DNA of 64,000 nt from Enhygromyxa salina (GCF_000737335.2 NZ_JMCC02000025.1:21767-85766), one strand, 5' to 3'; counted from the stretch's first letter, positions 25,317 to 34,948 are shown. A program made the numbers and translations. Notes: generated by a model not told the origin, from the letters alone.

Positions 25317-25850
25317 GGCCAGAACGGTCTCGAGCACGGCGCCGAGCTCCGGGTCGTTCTTCGTGATCTCGCCCTCGCGCTTCCAGCGAATGTTGCCCTG
25401 GCGATCGATCAGGAACGAGGTTGGGTAGCCGCGCAGCTCGAGGGCGACTTGGGACTTGCTCTCGAAGTCGAGCCAGATCGGAAACGGCAGATCGTGGCGG
25501 GCGACCATGGTCCGGACCGCGGCGAGCTTGCTGCGTACGTCGGTGTTGAGCCCGATGACCGTGAACTGCCTGTGCTGCAGGCTCTCGTGCATGCGCGCGA
25601 GCTCGGGCAGCTCGCGGACGCAAGGGTCGCACCAGGTCGCCCACACGTTGAGCAGCACGACGTGGCCCTTTAGATCTGCGAGGCTGACGTCGTCGCCCGC
25701 GAGGTTCTTGGTCTCGAACGTGGGTGCAGGCTCGAGCTTGGCGGCTTCATCCTGGCTGGGTTGGGACTTGCAGCCGCTCCCCGCCATCAAGCTCGAGGTC
25801 AACACGACCACTCCCAACCGGGAGCGCCATCGTCGTTGGCCGAGCGACAT
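25311..25850 (-). CDS. TlpA/ResA-like thioredoxin-fold lipoprotein
   Basis: The 179-aa product is exported: signal MSLGQRRWRSRLGVVVLTSSLMAGSGC with a lipobox ending at Cys. The mature part is a thioredoxin fold with the active site NVWATWCDPCVRELPEL (CxxC) and the cis-Pro region ELRGYPTSFLIDRQGNI, as in TlpA and ResA. It would reduce disulfides in periplasmic proteins, for example in cytochrome c maturation. ATG 25850 gives a proper lipoprotein signal; the frame extends 26 codons upstream without likely signal function. It lies 111 bp downstream of the ECF sigma factor on the same strand and may be co-transcribed. Confidence 0.88.
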   Translation of the reverse strand: MSLGQRRWRSRLGVVVLTSSLMAGSGCKSQPSQDEAAKLEPAPTFETKNLAGDDVSLADLKGHVVLLNVWATWCDPCVRELPELARMHESLQHRQFTVIGLNTDVRSKLAAVRTMVARHDLPFPIWLDFESKSQVALELRGYPTSFLIDRQGNIRWKREGEITKNDPELGAVLETVLAE

Positions 25851-25961
25851 GCTCGAGGACTCGCTGGATTGTTCGCTGGTCACCGCGCGCTTCGATCTAC
25901 CTCGCGCGTGGTTCACCGTCCACCGCACACCGCCGCGTGCGGGACGGGTCCACGCCCGGGC

Positions 25962-26525
25962 TCAGGCGGCGGCGGCCAGGCCCAAGCCGTAGTTGGTCGC
26001 ATAGTCGCTCAGCTGCTCGCGCAGCAGCTTGCGGGCCCGGTGCAGACGGCTCATCACGGTGCCGAGCGGGCAGCCGATCTCGTCGGCTGCCTCTTTGTAG
26101 GCGAGACCTTGGACATCGACGAGGTCGACGACCTGGCGGTACTGGGCCGGGAGCTCGGACAGGGCCTCGAGCACCTCGTCCGAGAAGTGGTTGCTGTGCC
26201 AGCTGCCCTCGGGCGCCGCGGCCTCGTCGAGGCGGTTGGCGTCGTAGAGGTGGGTCAGGATGTCGGGGCGAACGGCGGTGGTGTCCACGACCCGCTGGTG
26301 GCGGTGGCGGGAGATGAAGGTGTTGACCAGGATCCGCGAGAGCCAAGCGCCAACGCTGCCGGACTGCTCGAATCGATGCCAGTTCGCCCATGCCTTGCTC
26401 AGCGCTTCTTGGACCAGATCCTGAGACTCGGCGGGCTGGTGGGTCAGCCGCATGCCGATCCGAAACAGGCGGGGGAGGTGGGGATTGGTCAGGGCGACGA
26501 ACTCGTTGGCGGTAGCGGCGGTCAT
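25962..26525 (-). CDS. ECF-type RNA polymerase sigma factor
   Basis: The 187-aa product has sigma-70 region 2 (FRIGMRLTHQPAESQDLVQEALSKAWANWHRF) and region 4 (ALSELPAQYRQVVDLVDVQGLAYKEAADEIGCPLGTVMSRLHRARKLL; helix-turn-helix in its second half). There is no region 3, which defines group 4 (extracytoplasmic function) sigma factors. It directs RNA polymerase to a small regulon, typically for envelope stress. No anti-sigma factor gene follows; the next gene on the strand encodes the TlpA-like lipoprotein. Confidence 0.92.
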   Translation of the reverse strand: MTAATANEFVALTNPHLPRLFRIGMRLTHQPAESQDLVQEALSKAWANWHRFEQSGSVGAWLSRILVNTFISRHRHQRVVDTTAVRPDILTHLYDANRLDEAAAPEGSWHSNHFSDEVLEALSELPAQYRQVVDLVDVQGLAYKEAADEIGCPLGTVMSRLHRARKLLREQLSDYATNYGLGLAAAA

Positions 26526-26798
26526 GCAGGGCTGAAATGCATGTCGCCAGCCACTCGATAAAACATAATAATTTCAATGTATTTACGAGATCTTTGGGAA
26601 CCCGCACCGACCATCGCTACATAAAGTCGCAAGCATGTACGGTTTTCGAGCGTGGCGCTGGCGATGCCTCGCTGCCAAGCGTGGTCACCAAAAATTCAGA
26701 CAGCTGTGCCACCGGGTGAGCAGGCGAGGAGCTGGCACCCGGCCTGAAACCCGTCAGACCATGGTAGTTTTCGAGCCCTTCGAGGGCCAAGCCTTGCC
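26526..26798. promoter_or_regulatory. AT-richer divergent promoter region
   Basis: This 273-bp gap separates the sigma factor from the divergent HEAT-repeat gene and is AT-rich near 26560-26640. On the plus strand a GGGAAC box (about 26596-26601) is followed after 16 nt by TACATA, resembling an ECF-type promoter, but the match is weak. Confidence 0.3.
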
Positions 26799-28754
26799 AT
26801 GAAAGCCCGACTACCCGCGCTGATCATCGCGTCGTTGCCCCTGGCCTCGGAAGCTGCGGCCACCGAGCCACCTGACGGGCGCTACCCGGTGTGGCCGACG
26901 GAGATCGATCGCATCGCCCAGCCCCTGCGGGATCCGACGATCACGAGCGAGAGCGCCAGGATCGCGGCGCTGGCGGAGCTCGAGGACTACGCGACGGAGG
27001 TCATCTTGCCCGACCTCGAGCTGGCGCTCACCGATCCCTCGCCGGAAATTCGCAAGCTCGCGCTGCAGCTGTGCGCGACACGACACTTGCTCGCGTGTGT
27101 CGATGAAGCCGAGCAGATGTGGGAGGAGGGCGAGGGCAGCGTGCGGCTGCTGGCGCTGCAGCTGCTCAGTCGAGATCCCACGCCCGCCCACCTCGATCTC
27201 GTCTACGACGCGATGCGGGATCCAAACGATCTGATCCGCGAACAGGCGATCATGTTGTTGGTCGACGCGCCGCTGGGGCCCGAGCGCGCCGTCGAGGCCC
27301 GGCGAGAGCTGGTCGCCCAGCTCGGCGACATCTCGGCCCGCGTGCGTCGAACCGCGGCGCGCAGCCTTGGGCGCATGGGGCCAGGGGAGGGGGCGCTGGC
27401 CCTGGTCCGGCTGCTCGACGACATCGACGCGGACGTCGCGACCGCCGCGGCCGTCAGCCTTGGCCAGATGGCCGACGCGAGGACGGCCCCATCGCTGCGG
27501 CGCGCGCTCGACAACCCCGCCAACCCGGTGTTTGGGTCAGCGGCCGTGACCGCGCTCGCCCGCTTGCCCGGTCGCGAGATCGATCTTCAGCTGCTCGATC
27601 TGCTCGACGCGCCCCCGCGAAACGTTCGGCGCCCGGACGTCGCCAAGGCGATCGGTGGCCGACCTGATCCCGACCCCGAGCTGATCGCGGGCCTCGTCGA
27701 TCGCATGCGGGACCCCGAGCTGCGCGAGCCTGCGAGCCAGGCGTTGCTGTGGCTGGGTGATCGTGCCGTCGCGCAGCTCGCCGCGGCGACCGAGCGCGGG
27801 CTCGAGCCTGACATCGCGCTGGAGGTCCAGCGCCTGCTCGCGGCTCGCCGTCTCGAGCCAACCCCGCGCTTGGCCGACGGCGGTGACAGCCTCGACGTCG
27901 AGTCCGCCCCGCTCGAGCTGCCGGCGATCGACGATCGCGAGGCATGGTTCGAGCGGCTCGGCGATCCCGAGGCCGTGCTGTTCGGCGCGGCGCTGGCCGA
28001 GGCCGCGCCAGCGTGGATGGCTGGCGCGCTGGCGTGGCACCTGGATCGGGCGGCGGCCGCCGATCAAGTCCGGCCCTGGCTCACGGCGTTGGCGCTGGCC
28101 CCCGAGCCGATCCTCGACGACGCCGCCAGCACCGTGATCTGGGGTCGCGTCGCCAGCTGGGCCCACGATCCCGGCAACAGCGGTGAGTCGCGCTGCATGT
28201 CGACGCTGGCGCTCGGTCGCGCAGCGGGGACCCGCCACGCCGATCAGGTTCGCGCGGAGCTGCGCCAGCTCGCGGCTGCGCACCTCGCCGACGTCCGCGC
28301 TTGCGCTGCGTTGGCGCTCGCGCGATTTGGCGAAGATCCCCTGTTCGAAGCGCTGTTCGCTGATCCATCCCCGCGGGTCCGAGCTTCGACCGCGCTGGCG
28401 CTGCGGATCATCCGCCGTCCAGCGGCGCCGGTCCGGGCACGGCTCTCTCTGCAGGCGGATCGCGACTCGGAGATGCGCGCTCGAACCAGCGCCGCGCTGA
28501 GCCTGCAGTCGCGCGATCCAGACGCGCGCTTCGTGCTGGTGCGCGCGCGGCCCAGCAGCGCGCTTGGCTTGGCGGGCGCCGATCACTGGGAGCGCTTCAG
28601 CTTCGGCAAGCTCGAGGTCGACGTGCCCTTGTTCGGGACCGGCCGGGGCTGGGCGATCGTGCCGCTCTCTGGGGCTGTCCCGGCCGTGATCGACACGGGC
28701 GCCGTGCTGATCCCCGTGAGCGGCTACGGGCCTCACGACTACTATCACCTGTGA
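26799..28754 (+). CDS. Exported HEAT-repeat protein
   Basis: The 651-aa product begins with a short signal peptide (MKARLPALIIASLPLASEAAA) and then contains many two-helix HEAT/PBS-lyase-like repeats. Examples are ALTDPSPEIRKLALQLC, VRRTAARSLGRMGPGEGALAL, VATAAAVSLGQMADARTAPSL and RASTALALRIIR. The last ~60 residues (VDVPLFGTGRGWAIVPLSGAVPAVIDTGAVL) are a beta-rich tail different from the repeats. HEAT arrays act as protein-binding scaffolds; the ligand is unknown. No lipobox is visible. It has its own promoter region, shared with the divergent ECF sigma factor. Confidence 0.82.
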   Translation: MKARLPALIIASLPLASEAAATEPPDGRYPVWPTEIDRIAQPLRDPTITSESARIAALAELEDYATEVILPDLELALTDPSPEIRKLALQLCATRHLLACVDEAEQMWEEGEGSVRLLALQLLSRDPTPAHLDLVYDAMRDPNDLIREQAIMLLVDAPLGPERAVEARRELVAQLGDISARVRRTAARSLGRMGPGEGALALVRLLDDIDADVATAAAVSLGQMADARTAPSLRRALDNPANPVFGSAAVTALARLPGREIDLQLLDLLDAPPRNVRRPDVAKAIGGRPDPDPELIAGLVDRMRDPELREPASQALLWLGDRAVAQLAAATERGLEPDIALEVQRLLAARRLEPTPRLADGGDSLDVESAPLELPAIDDREAWFERLGDPEAVLFGAALAEAAPAWMAGALAWHLDRAAAADQVRPWLTALALAPEPILDDAASTVIWGRVASWAHDPGNSGESRCMSTLALGRAAGTRHADQVRAELRQLAAAHLADVRACAALALARFGEDPLFEALFADPSPRVRASTALALRIIRRPAAPVRARLSLQADRDSEMRARTSAALSLQSRDPDARFVLVRARPSSALGLAGADHWERFSFGKLEVDVPLFGTGRGWAIVPLSGAVPAVIDTGAVLIPVSGYGPHDYYHL

Positions 28755-28793
28755 ACTATCTGATGTGATCAGGGGTGAATGGCCCGCGGCCGT

Positions 28794-30674
28794 TCACCGA
28801 AGCGCGAGCATGACGGCGGCGGCGACCAAGCCAACCGCGAGCAGCCCGATCACCGTCCACAGCGCGCCGCGGCTGCGCTCTGGTTCCGCCACCATGACCG
28901 GCGAGATCGCAGGTACCCGGGGGTTATTGGCCTCTTCGGCCAGGGCGCGGGCTTCGAACAGCGGCCGAAGGCCAGGCAGGTCGACGGCGAGGGTCTGGCC
29001 ACCGTTGCTCTGAACTTCGATCGAGTCGACGCTGCGCAGCTTCCCCATTGGGATCAGTCGCTCGAGCTGCGCGAGGTCATAGGGGCCGTGGCGTTTGCCG
29101 TGCCGCAGGATCACGAAGTCCGCCGGGCCGCGACTGAGCGGCGCCATCATGCTGCCGTCGGGGGCAGGCATCATGATCGAGACCGAGTGCGACTTCTTGA
29201 AGATCGACGACTGATGCGGCCCGGGGGCCACGATCACCGGCGTTGGCGGAGCGCTGACGGGCGGTGTTGGCGGGGCCGGAGGCGGCGCGCTGGCGCCAAG
29301 CGACTGGGCGCGGCCGCCCCCGCGGGCCGAATTGTCGGCGTTGTAGCCCGGCAGCGACATGGCCTCGGCCGTGCTCGGGCCGGGCCCAACGGGCGGCGCT
29401 GGCCCAACGGGCGGCGCTGGCCCAGCTGGCGCGGGCATGGGAAAATTGCGACCAAATGCCGGCCCCGTGGGCTGCGGATCCGAGCCCGGCTGCCCCGTCG
29501 CCTGCCACGACGATGAGCTCTGGCGCGGCGGCGAGACGGCGATTGGTGGTGGCGCGCTGGGTGGGACTGGTCGGTTCCACGCCCCGGAACCCGGCGCCGA
29601 GCCAGGCGCGCCTTGGATCGATTGGTGGTGCCACGCGCCCGAGCCCGGCGTTGGCGCGCCAACGTTCCACGCGCCCGATCCCTGATTGGGGCCAGCGTCC
29701 TGCGCGGCCCAAGGTGGAGGGGCGGGCGGCGGTGGACGCCACGCGTGGGCACGGACCGCGGGATAGCGCGGATCGGCGTGGTCACCGTGATGGACGGGCT
29801 CGAGCACCGCCGCGGGTTCGGTTGGATCTTCGCCGAGCCCAACCGCCGCCTGCAGCCGACGCGAGAACATGAGGATGTCTTGCGGCCGCTCCTCGGGATC
29901 CGGCCGGCTCGCGACCTCGAGGATCCGCTGCAGTCGAACCGGCAGCCCAAAGCGATCGAGCAGCATGTCCGACTCGAGCGGTTGGCCGGTCAGGATCTCC
30001 AGCACCAGCGCTGCGCACCCGAGCACGTCGGTCTCGACCCGGGGCTCGTCGGGCGGCGCCGACATCTCGGGGCCGGCCTGCGGCAGGTATCCCGCCTCGG
30101 CGAATCGATCGAAGCCGGGCGCGAAGGGCAGCAGCGAGCCCTCGCCAGTGCCCGACAGCAGCGCCTGCGGCATGCCCCCCGTTGGGTACATGAACACGTT
30201 GTCAGCGGTGACGTAGCCGTGCGGGAACTTCTCGTGGAGCACCGCGAGCGCCTCGCAGATCTGCACGGTGATCGCCACGGCGTTGAGGGGATCGAGGGCG
30301 TGGCCGGCTTGCCAGACTTCGTGCAGCCACTGCCGCAAGGTTGGGCAGCCAGGATCTGGGCGCACGATGAACAGGGTCTCGAAGCCCTCTTCGCCAAGCG
30401 GCAGCCGCACGCACCCATAGGTGGGCAGCAGGTTCGGGTGGCTGACCTCGCCAGCTTGGACGACCCGATAGCTGAGCAGGTCGTGCAGCTCTCGCTGCAT
30501 GGCGACGTCGGGCACCAAGGTGGTGAGCAACAACAGGCTCTTGCCCTGGCGCGCACGAAAGCGCTGGCCATGGGGGACCTCACCTAGATCCTCGAGCACG
30601 ACGATCGGTGTCCCTGGCTGTTCACCGGGGATCCGCAGGTCTTCAGGATCGATGATGGCGCCCGGGGCGAGCAC
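28794..30674 (-). CDS. Tail-anchored pseudokinase with GYF_2-like domain
   Basis: The 626-aa protein starts with a kinase-like fold (residues ~25-270): hydrophobic and helical patterns of a Hanks kinase, with ALAVLHEKFPHGYVTADNVFM at the catalytic-loop position. The HRD-x-K motif is HGYVTADN, and no VAIK or DFG is seen, so it is probably catalytically dead. A long Pro/Gly/Ala-rich linker (about residues 300-480) follows. Then comes a GYF_2-like domain (FVILRHGKRHGPYDLAQLERLIPMGKL) and one C-terminal transmembrane helix (GALWTVIGLLAVGLVAAAVMLAL). It may hold signalling partners at the membrane surface. It is followed, 40 bp away, by the convergent HEAT gene. Confidence 0.78.
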   Translation of the reverse strand: MLAPGAIIDPEDLRIPGEQPGTPIVVLEDLGEVPHGQRFRARQGKSLLLLTTLVPDVAMQRELHDLLSYRVVQAGEVSHPNLLPTYGCVRLPLGEEGFETLFIVRPDPGCPTLRQWLHEVWQAGHALDPLNAVAITVQICEALAVLHEKFPHGYVTADNVFMYPTGGMPQALLSGTGEGSLLPFAPGFDRFAEAGYLPQAGPEMSAPPDEPRVETDVLGCAALVLEILTGQPLESDMLLDRFGLPVRLQRILEVASRPDPEERPQDILMFSRRLQAAVGLGEDPTEPAAVLEPVHHGDHADPRYPAVRAHAWRPPPPAPPPWAAQDAGPNQGSGAWNVGAPTPGSGAWHHQSIQGAPGSAPGSGAWNRPVPPSAPPPIAVSPPRQSSSSWQATGQPGSDPQPTGPAFGRNFPMPAPAGPAPPVGPAPPVGPGPSTAEAMSLPGYNADNSARGGGRAQSLGASAPPPAPPTPPVSAPPTPVIVAPGPHQSSIFKKSHSVSIMMPAPDGSMMAPLSRGPADFVILRHGKRHGPYDLAQLERLIPMGKLRSVDSIEVQSNGGQTLAVDLPGLRPLFEARALAEEANNPRVPAISPVMVAEPERSRGALWTVIGLLAVGLVAAAVMLALR

Positions 30675-30779
30675 GCGGCGCCATCATATGCCACTTCGGC
30701 AGCTCACGCGATTTTCGATTGGGTCTCTCGGGCTGAACCTCCGACGTCGCGGACGGTCGCAGGCCTGACCCCTGGGCGA

Positions 30780-32126
30780 CTACGACCGGTCGTCGCGTTG
30801 CGTGCGGATTCCGCTGAGCAGCGACTGCGCTGACTCACGCGTGATCGGGGCCGTCTCGGGGGCAGCGATCACGGCTTCGAGCCACGGCTCGACTCGTTCG
30901 CGGATATGCGGGGTCGTCGCGCGCATGGCCCCCAGGGCCTGCATCGTCTTCATGCCGAAGCGCTCGGTTGGGAGCAGCAGGTCCTCCCGGTCATTTTCGC
31001 CGTCGGGGCAGGCATGCACAGTCACGCGCTCGCAAACGACCTCGCGCTGCTCGGGGCTGAGACCATCGTAGGCGTGCATGAGCGCGAGGTTGGACCGCTC
31101 GTCGGCGAGCACGCCCAGCGAGTGCACGATCGCGCACTTGGTCGCGATCGGGGCCGCGGGCAGTCGCTGCTCGAGGAGATCGGCGGCCTCGCGTCCCTTG
31201 CCGCTGTCGCGATGCTGGGACAGGGCCCAGGCCGCCAGCCGTTGGATGGTCTCGTCCGGGTGGTAGAGCGCGCGGTCGAGGACCGGCAGCGACTCGGCGA
31301 CCTGCAGGTATCCGAGGCCCCAGATCAGGCGCGGGTCGATCGCCTCACCGCTGTCGAGCTCGGCCGCGAGCTCGGCTTGGACCTCGTCGGCGATCGCTTG
31401 GTGCTGCAGTCGGGCGAGCGCGATCAGAGCTTCGTGGCGAACCGGGGGGGCGCCGTTGCGAACCCGCTCGATCAGGGCGGGCACGCGGTTGATGTTCATG
31501 ACTTCGTTTTGCTTGTGGCGCCCGATCGCCCACGCCGCCCACGCCTCGACCTCGGGGTCACCGTCGAGCAGCGCCTCTTCGAGAATTGGTAGTACTTCCG
31601 GGCGGATACGCTGCGAAAGTTCGAGTATCGCTTGTTGCTGTTCGGCGGTCGTGGAGGCGTTGCTGCGCAGCACGTGGGCGTGCTCGCCGATGTCCTTCCA
31701 CCAGTTGTCGAAGCCGCGGTTGACCAGGTTGAACAGGCCGTAGGTCAGACCCGCGCACACGATGACCACGACCGGGAAGCTGACCGAGCCGCGCTTCAAC
31801 GAGGCCGCCATCTCGTCAACATCTTCGTTCTTGCCCGCGAAGCGGCCGGTCTTGCCCTGCAAGCTGCGCCGGAACGAGCCCTTGAACAGCATCTCGTCGA
31901 GCCACATCGCGTCGGCCACGCCCGCGAGCAACATGCTCCCGTAATAGAAGAGGAACAGCAGGTCGGGGTTGCCCCCGCCAGCGCGCAGGGTCGAGGACAC
32001 GTAGAAGGCTGCGAACAGACCGATGAGGTTTGTCGAGACGACCGCCAGCCACAGCATCACGCCTGTGCGTCGGGGGTCGTTTCGGCCATATGCTCCGGGT
32101 GCCTTCGCGGCCATGGCGTGATTCAT
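30780..32126 (-). CDS. Membrane HEAT-repeat protein
   Basis: The 448-aa product has three transmembrane helices in its first ~140 residues (VMLWLAVVSTNLIGLFAAFYV; LLFLFYYGSMLLAGVADAMWL; VSFPVVVIVCAGLTYGLFNLV). A soluble region of HEAT-like helix pairs follows (PILEEALLDGDPEVEAWAAWAIGRH, PVRHEALIALARLQHQ, DETIQRLAAWALSQH). It ends with a helical domain that includes CERVTVHACPDGEND. It resembles scaffolds that present a repeat solenoid at the membrane. It lies about 105 bp upstream of the pseudokinase gene on the same strand and may be co-transcribed with it. Confidence 0.75.
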   Translation of the reverse strand: MNHAMAAKAPGAYGRNDPRRTGVMLWLAVVSTNLIGLFAAFYVSSTLRAGGGNPDLLFLFYYGSMLLAGVADAMWLDEMLFKGSFRRSLQGKTGRFAGKNEDVDEMAASLKRGSVSFPVVVIVCAGLTYGLFNLVNRGFDNWWKDIGEHAHVLRSNASTTAEQQQAILELSQRIRPEVLPILEEALLDGDPEVEAWAAWAIGRHKQNEVMNINRVPALIERVRNGAPPVRHEALIALARLQHQAIADEVQAELAAELDSGEAIDPRLIWGLGYLQVAESLPVLDRALYHPDETIQRLAAWALSQHRDSGKGREAADLLEQRLPAAPIATKCAIVHSLGVLADERSNLALMHAYDGLSPEQREVVCERVTVHACPDGENDREDLLLPTERFGMKTMQALGAMRATTPHIRERVEPWLEAVIAAPETAPITRESAQSLLSGIRTQRDDRS

Positions 32127-32282
32127 ACCGCGACCTGACCACGAGCGGCGGCATCGGTTCCAGGTCGCGCAAAACAGCGGCTGGCGGCGGCTGCGTCGCG
32201 CCAGCGGGCGGCGCGACGCTCCGACCCGCGGAGATCTTGGATTTTTTGCTGTGCGGGCCGGGGTTGCCTAGGTTGCGAAGCG

Positions 32283-33908
32283 GTGACCGCACAAGCCGCC
32301 CTCCGCATCACCGGCGCCCCGGCCAAGGTCGCGGGATCGCCTCGCGCCTCGCAGACCCGCGGGCGGACCGGTGCGCGTCGGAGCCAACGCCGGACCGAGG
32401 CTGATCCAGGTCCCAGCCGCGAGCCCGAGCCTGAACCCGAGCCCGAGCTGACGCCGCAACAGCGGCGGCGTCGGGGCTGGTGGGCCGTGTTGGCGGGCGC
32501 CGAGTCGATCACGATGCTCGCCGCGGGCGTGGCGACGGCGGCGGTGCTCGCGGGTGCCTGGGAGAGCAGCCAGACCAGCGATCGAACCGTGCCGGGGCTG
32601 TTGCTCGCGGGCGACGAGATCGGCGGGCTCGGCCGCGAGGAGATCGAAGCGATCGCAGCCGCGGCAGGCGAGCGGTCGCTCGATCGCAGCATGACCTTGG
32701 CGGCTGGATCGGTCACGACCACGACGACGGCGCGGGCGCTCGGGGCGGTCCCCGATCCTGCGGCGGTCGTGGATCAGGCGCTGGACTATGGACACAGCGG
32801 CGATCTGATCGCCGACCTCCGCGCGCGGGCCCGCGCGCGGGCGGGCGCGGCCGATCTGCGGATCGGCATGCGCTTCGACGCCCGCGACGCGCTCGCCGAG
32901 CTGCTCGAGCTCGCACCAGCCGTCGACACGATGTCGGTGCCCACGCGCTTGGACCTCGAGGCACGCAAGGTCCTGCCAGCCGCGCGCGGCACCGCGCTGT
33001 TGCCCTACGACTCACTGTCGAGCGTGGCGATCGGCTTGGCCTCCGGGCTCGATCACATCGAGCTCGCGGTCGCCCACAAACCTCCGGTCGCCGATCCGCT
33101 CGCGGCCAAGCTCGCCGACGTGGGCCTCGACGGTCTCGACGTCGGCGTCGTGCTCGGCACCTTCTCCACGCCCTACTCGATGGAGGCGAGCTCGGCCGAT
33201 CGCACCTTCAACCTGAAGGTTGGCGCGGCGGCGCTCGATGGCCACGTGCTGATGCCCGGCGAGCGGTTCTCGTTCAACGAAGTCGTGGGTGAGCGCAGCG
33301 CCGAGAACGGCTACCGGTGGGCGCCGGGCATCTCGGGCGGGCAGATCGTCGACTCGGTCGGTGGCGGGATCTGTCAGATCGCGAGCACGGTGTTTGGCGC
33401 TGGCTTCTTCGCCGGACTCGAGGTCGTGCACGCGCGGCCGCACAGTCGGCCGAGCGGCTACGTCGACATGGGCCTCGACGCGACGGTCGTGTGGGACACC
33501 ATCGACCTGGTCTTGCGCAACCCCTTCGAGTTCCCGGTCGTGATCCACATGACGGTCAGCCAAGGCCAGGTCCACGGCGAGATCCTGGGTCCGCAGCGGC
33601 CCCACCAGGTCGCGTTCGAGCGCTCGCTGGTCGAGGCCAAGCCGTACGAGACCGTGTACCGCAGCGACCCGCGCCTGCGCACGGGCGCCGAAGTGGTGGC
33701 CCAGCGAGGCATGCGTGGCTTCAAGATCGAGCGGGTCCGCAAGCTCTATCGCGGCGGCGCGGTCGAGACTGAGGAGAGCTGGGAGCTCGAGTATCCGGCG
33801 ACCCGCGAGATCATTCGGGTCGGGACCGATCCAAACGGCGAGGTGCCCGAGCAGTCGAGCCTGCCGCCGTTGCGGGACCCCGCGGCCTCCATGCGAATCA
33901 TGCAGTGA
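32283..33908 (+). CDS. VanW family protein
   Basis: The 541-aa product has a basic Pro/Glu-rich N-terminus and one transmembrane segment (about residues 68-90, ESITMLAAGVATAAVLAGAW), with the rest outside the cytoplasm. The VanW domain is clear: TFSTPYSMEASSADRTFNLKVGAAALDGHVLMPGERFSFNEVVG ... GGGICQIASTVFGAGFFAGLEVVHARPHSRPSGYV (motif pieces FNEVVG, GGGICQIAST, RPHSRP). Some vancomycin-resistance operons carry VanW, but its biochemical role is unknown; it is widespread in Gram-positives and also found in myxobacteria. GTG 32283 is the start. A family B repeat follows the stop codon. Confidence 0.9.
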   Translation: MTAQAALRITGAPAKVAGSPRASQTRGRTGARRSQRRTEADPGPSREPEPEPEPELTPQQRRRRGWWAVLAGAESITMLAAGVATAAVLAGAWESSQTSDRTVPGLLLAGDEIGGLGREEIEAIAAAAGERSLDRSMTLAAGSVTTTTTARALGAVPDPAAVVDQALDYGHSGDLIADLRARARARAGAADLRIGMRFDARDALAELLELAPAVDTMSVPTRLDLEARKVLPAARGTALLPYDSLSSVAIGLASGLDHIELAVAHKPPVADPLAAKLADVGLDGLDVGVVLGTFSTPYSMEASSADRTFNLKVGAAALDGHVLMPGERFSFNEVVGERSAENGYRWAPGISGGQIVDSVGGGICQIASTVFGAGFFAGLEVVHARPHSRPSGYVDMGLDATVVWDTIDLVLRNPFEFPVVIHMTVSQGQVHGEILGPQRPHQVAFERSLVEAKPYETVYRSDPRLRTGAEVVAQRGMRGFKIERVRKLYRGGAVETEESWELEYPATREIIRVGTDPNGEVPEQSSLPPLRDPAASMRIMQ

Positions 33909-33917
33909 GTCGCGGCG

Positions 33918-34010
33918 CTTCGAGCTGTTTTCAGCTCGGGCGAGGGCTTCTCGCCCGCTTGCGGACACCTTCCTAGATCGGTTCACCGAGGGCAGCGAAC
34001 TGATCTCGGC
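33918..34010 (-). repeat. Dispersed repeat family B, inverted copy
   Basis: tgttttcagctcgggcgagggcttctcgcccgcttgcggac, then tcggttcaccgagggcagcgaact, is the reverse complement of the family B unit with a few changes. It follows the VanW gene stop by about 10 bp. Confidence 0.8.
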
Positions 34011-34172
34011 ACGCTGCCAAGGGCGCGTCCTTCTGTGCGCTCGCGGGGCCGGCCCCAAGATCCATCCGACCGCTTTCGCCGGTTTTTCGTGCTTGGTCCC
34101 GAAATGTCATAGGCCGATAGGAGATCTCTCGGGGCTCGTAGAGGGCCCCATGAAACGATGAGGAGCGACGAC

Positions 34173-34925
34173 ATGCGTGAAATGCACAAATGGAAGGACA
34201 AGGTCGAGCTGTCGCTCGACAACCGCCAGATCTTCTTCCTGTTCTTTGGCCTGTCCGTGATCGGGTGCTTCGTGTTCGCCCTCGGGGTCATGACCGGCCG
34301 TCGGATCCAGTGGGAGCCGGGCCAAGAGGTCGCCGCGATCGGCGGGCAGGACTCGCTCGCGCTGCTCGAGGAAGAAGAGACGCCCGAGGACGAGCGCTTC
34401 GCGTTCCAGCGCGGGCTCTCCGAGTCCGACGCGGAGGCGATCCCTCCGACGCGCGATCCTGCGGTGCCCCCGCGTGACGAGACCGAGGTCCGGGCCGAGC
34501 GAGCCGAGGCCGCAGACCAAGCCAGCGCCACCGCTGCTGCCACGGCCCGCGCCGAGCAGCGCAGGGCCGAGAGCGACGAGGTCGACGCCAAGATCGCCGA
34601 GCAACAGCAGGCCTTGGCACACGCGACCCCCGAGGCGGCTCAGCCCAAGGACGCCAGCGCCAGCGCGAGCACCAGCGCAGAGCCCGAGGGGCCGCGCCGC
34701 TTTACCCTGCAGATGAAGGCGTTCTCCCGGCAAGAAGACGCCGACAAGCTCGCCGCGACGCTGCGCCACAACGGACACGAAGTGCGGATCGAGAGCCACG
34801 ACGTGCGGGGTCGCAGCTGGCACCGCGTCCGGCTTGGGGCCTTCGACACGTGGGATGAGGCGCTCGAGGCCAAGCAGGCGTTCGAGAAGGCCGAGAAGGT
34901 CATCGCCTACGTCGTCAGCCTGTAG
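34173..34925 (+). CDS. SPOR-domain membrane protein
   Basis: The 250-aa product has a short cytoplasmic N-terminus and one transmembrane helix (IFFLFFGLSVIGCFVFALGVMTG). An acidic and Ala-rich low-complexity spacer (about residues 55-170) leads to a C-terminal SPOR domain (RRFTLQMKAFSRQEDADKLAATLRHNGHEVRI ... WHRVRLGAFDTWDEALEAKQAFE). SPOR domains bind denuded peptidoglycan glycans at septa, as in FtsN. ATG 34173 is chosen because GAGGAG lies exactly 7 bp ahead; ATG 34158 is an alternative. A clear terminator follows. Confidence 0.92.
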   Translation: MREMHKWKDKVELSLDNRQIFFLFFGLSVIGCFVFALGVMTGRRIQWEPGQEVAAIGGQDSLALLEEEETPEDERFAFQRGLSESDAEAIPPTRDPAVPPRDETEVRAERAEAADQASATAAATARAEQRRAESDEVDAKIAEQQQALAHATPEAAQPKDASASASTSAEPEGPRRFTLQMKAFSRQEDADKLAATLRHNGHEVRIESHDVRGRSWHRVRLGAFDTWDEALEAKQAFEKAEKVIAYVVSL

Positions 34926-34948
34926 GCGCGGAAAAAACAACTGGTGAG

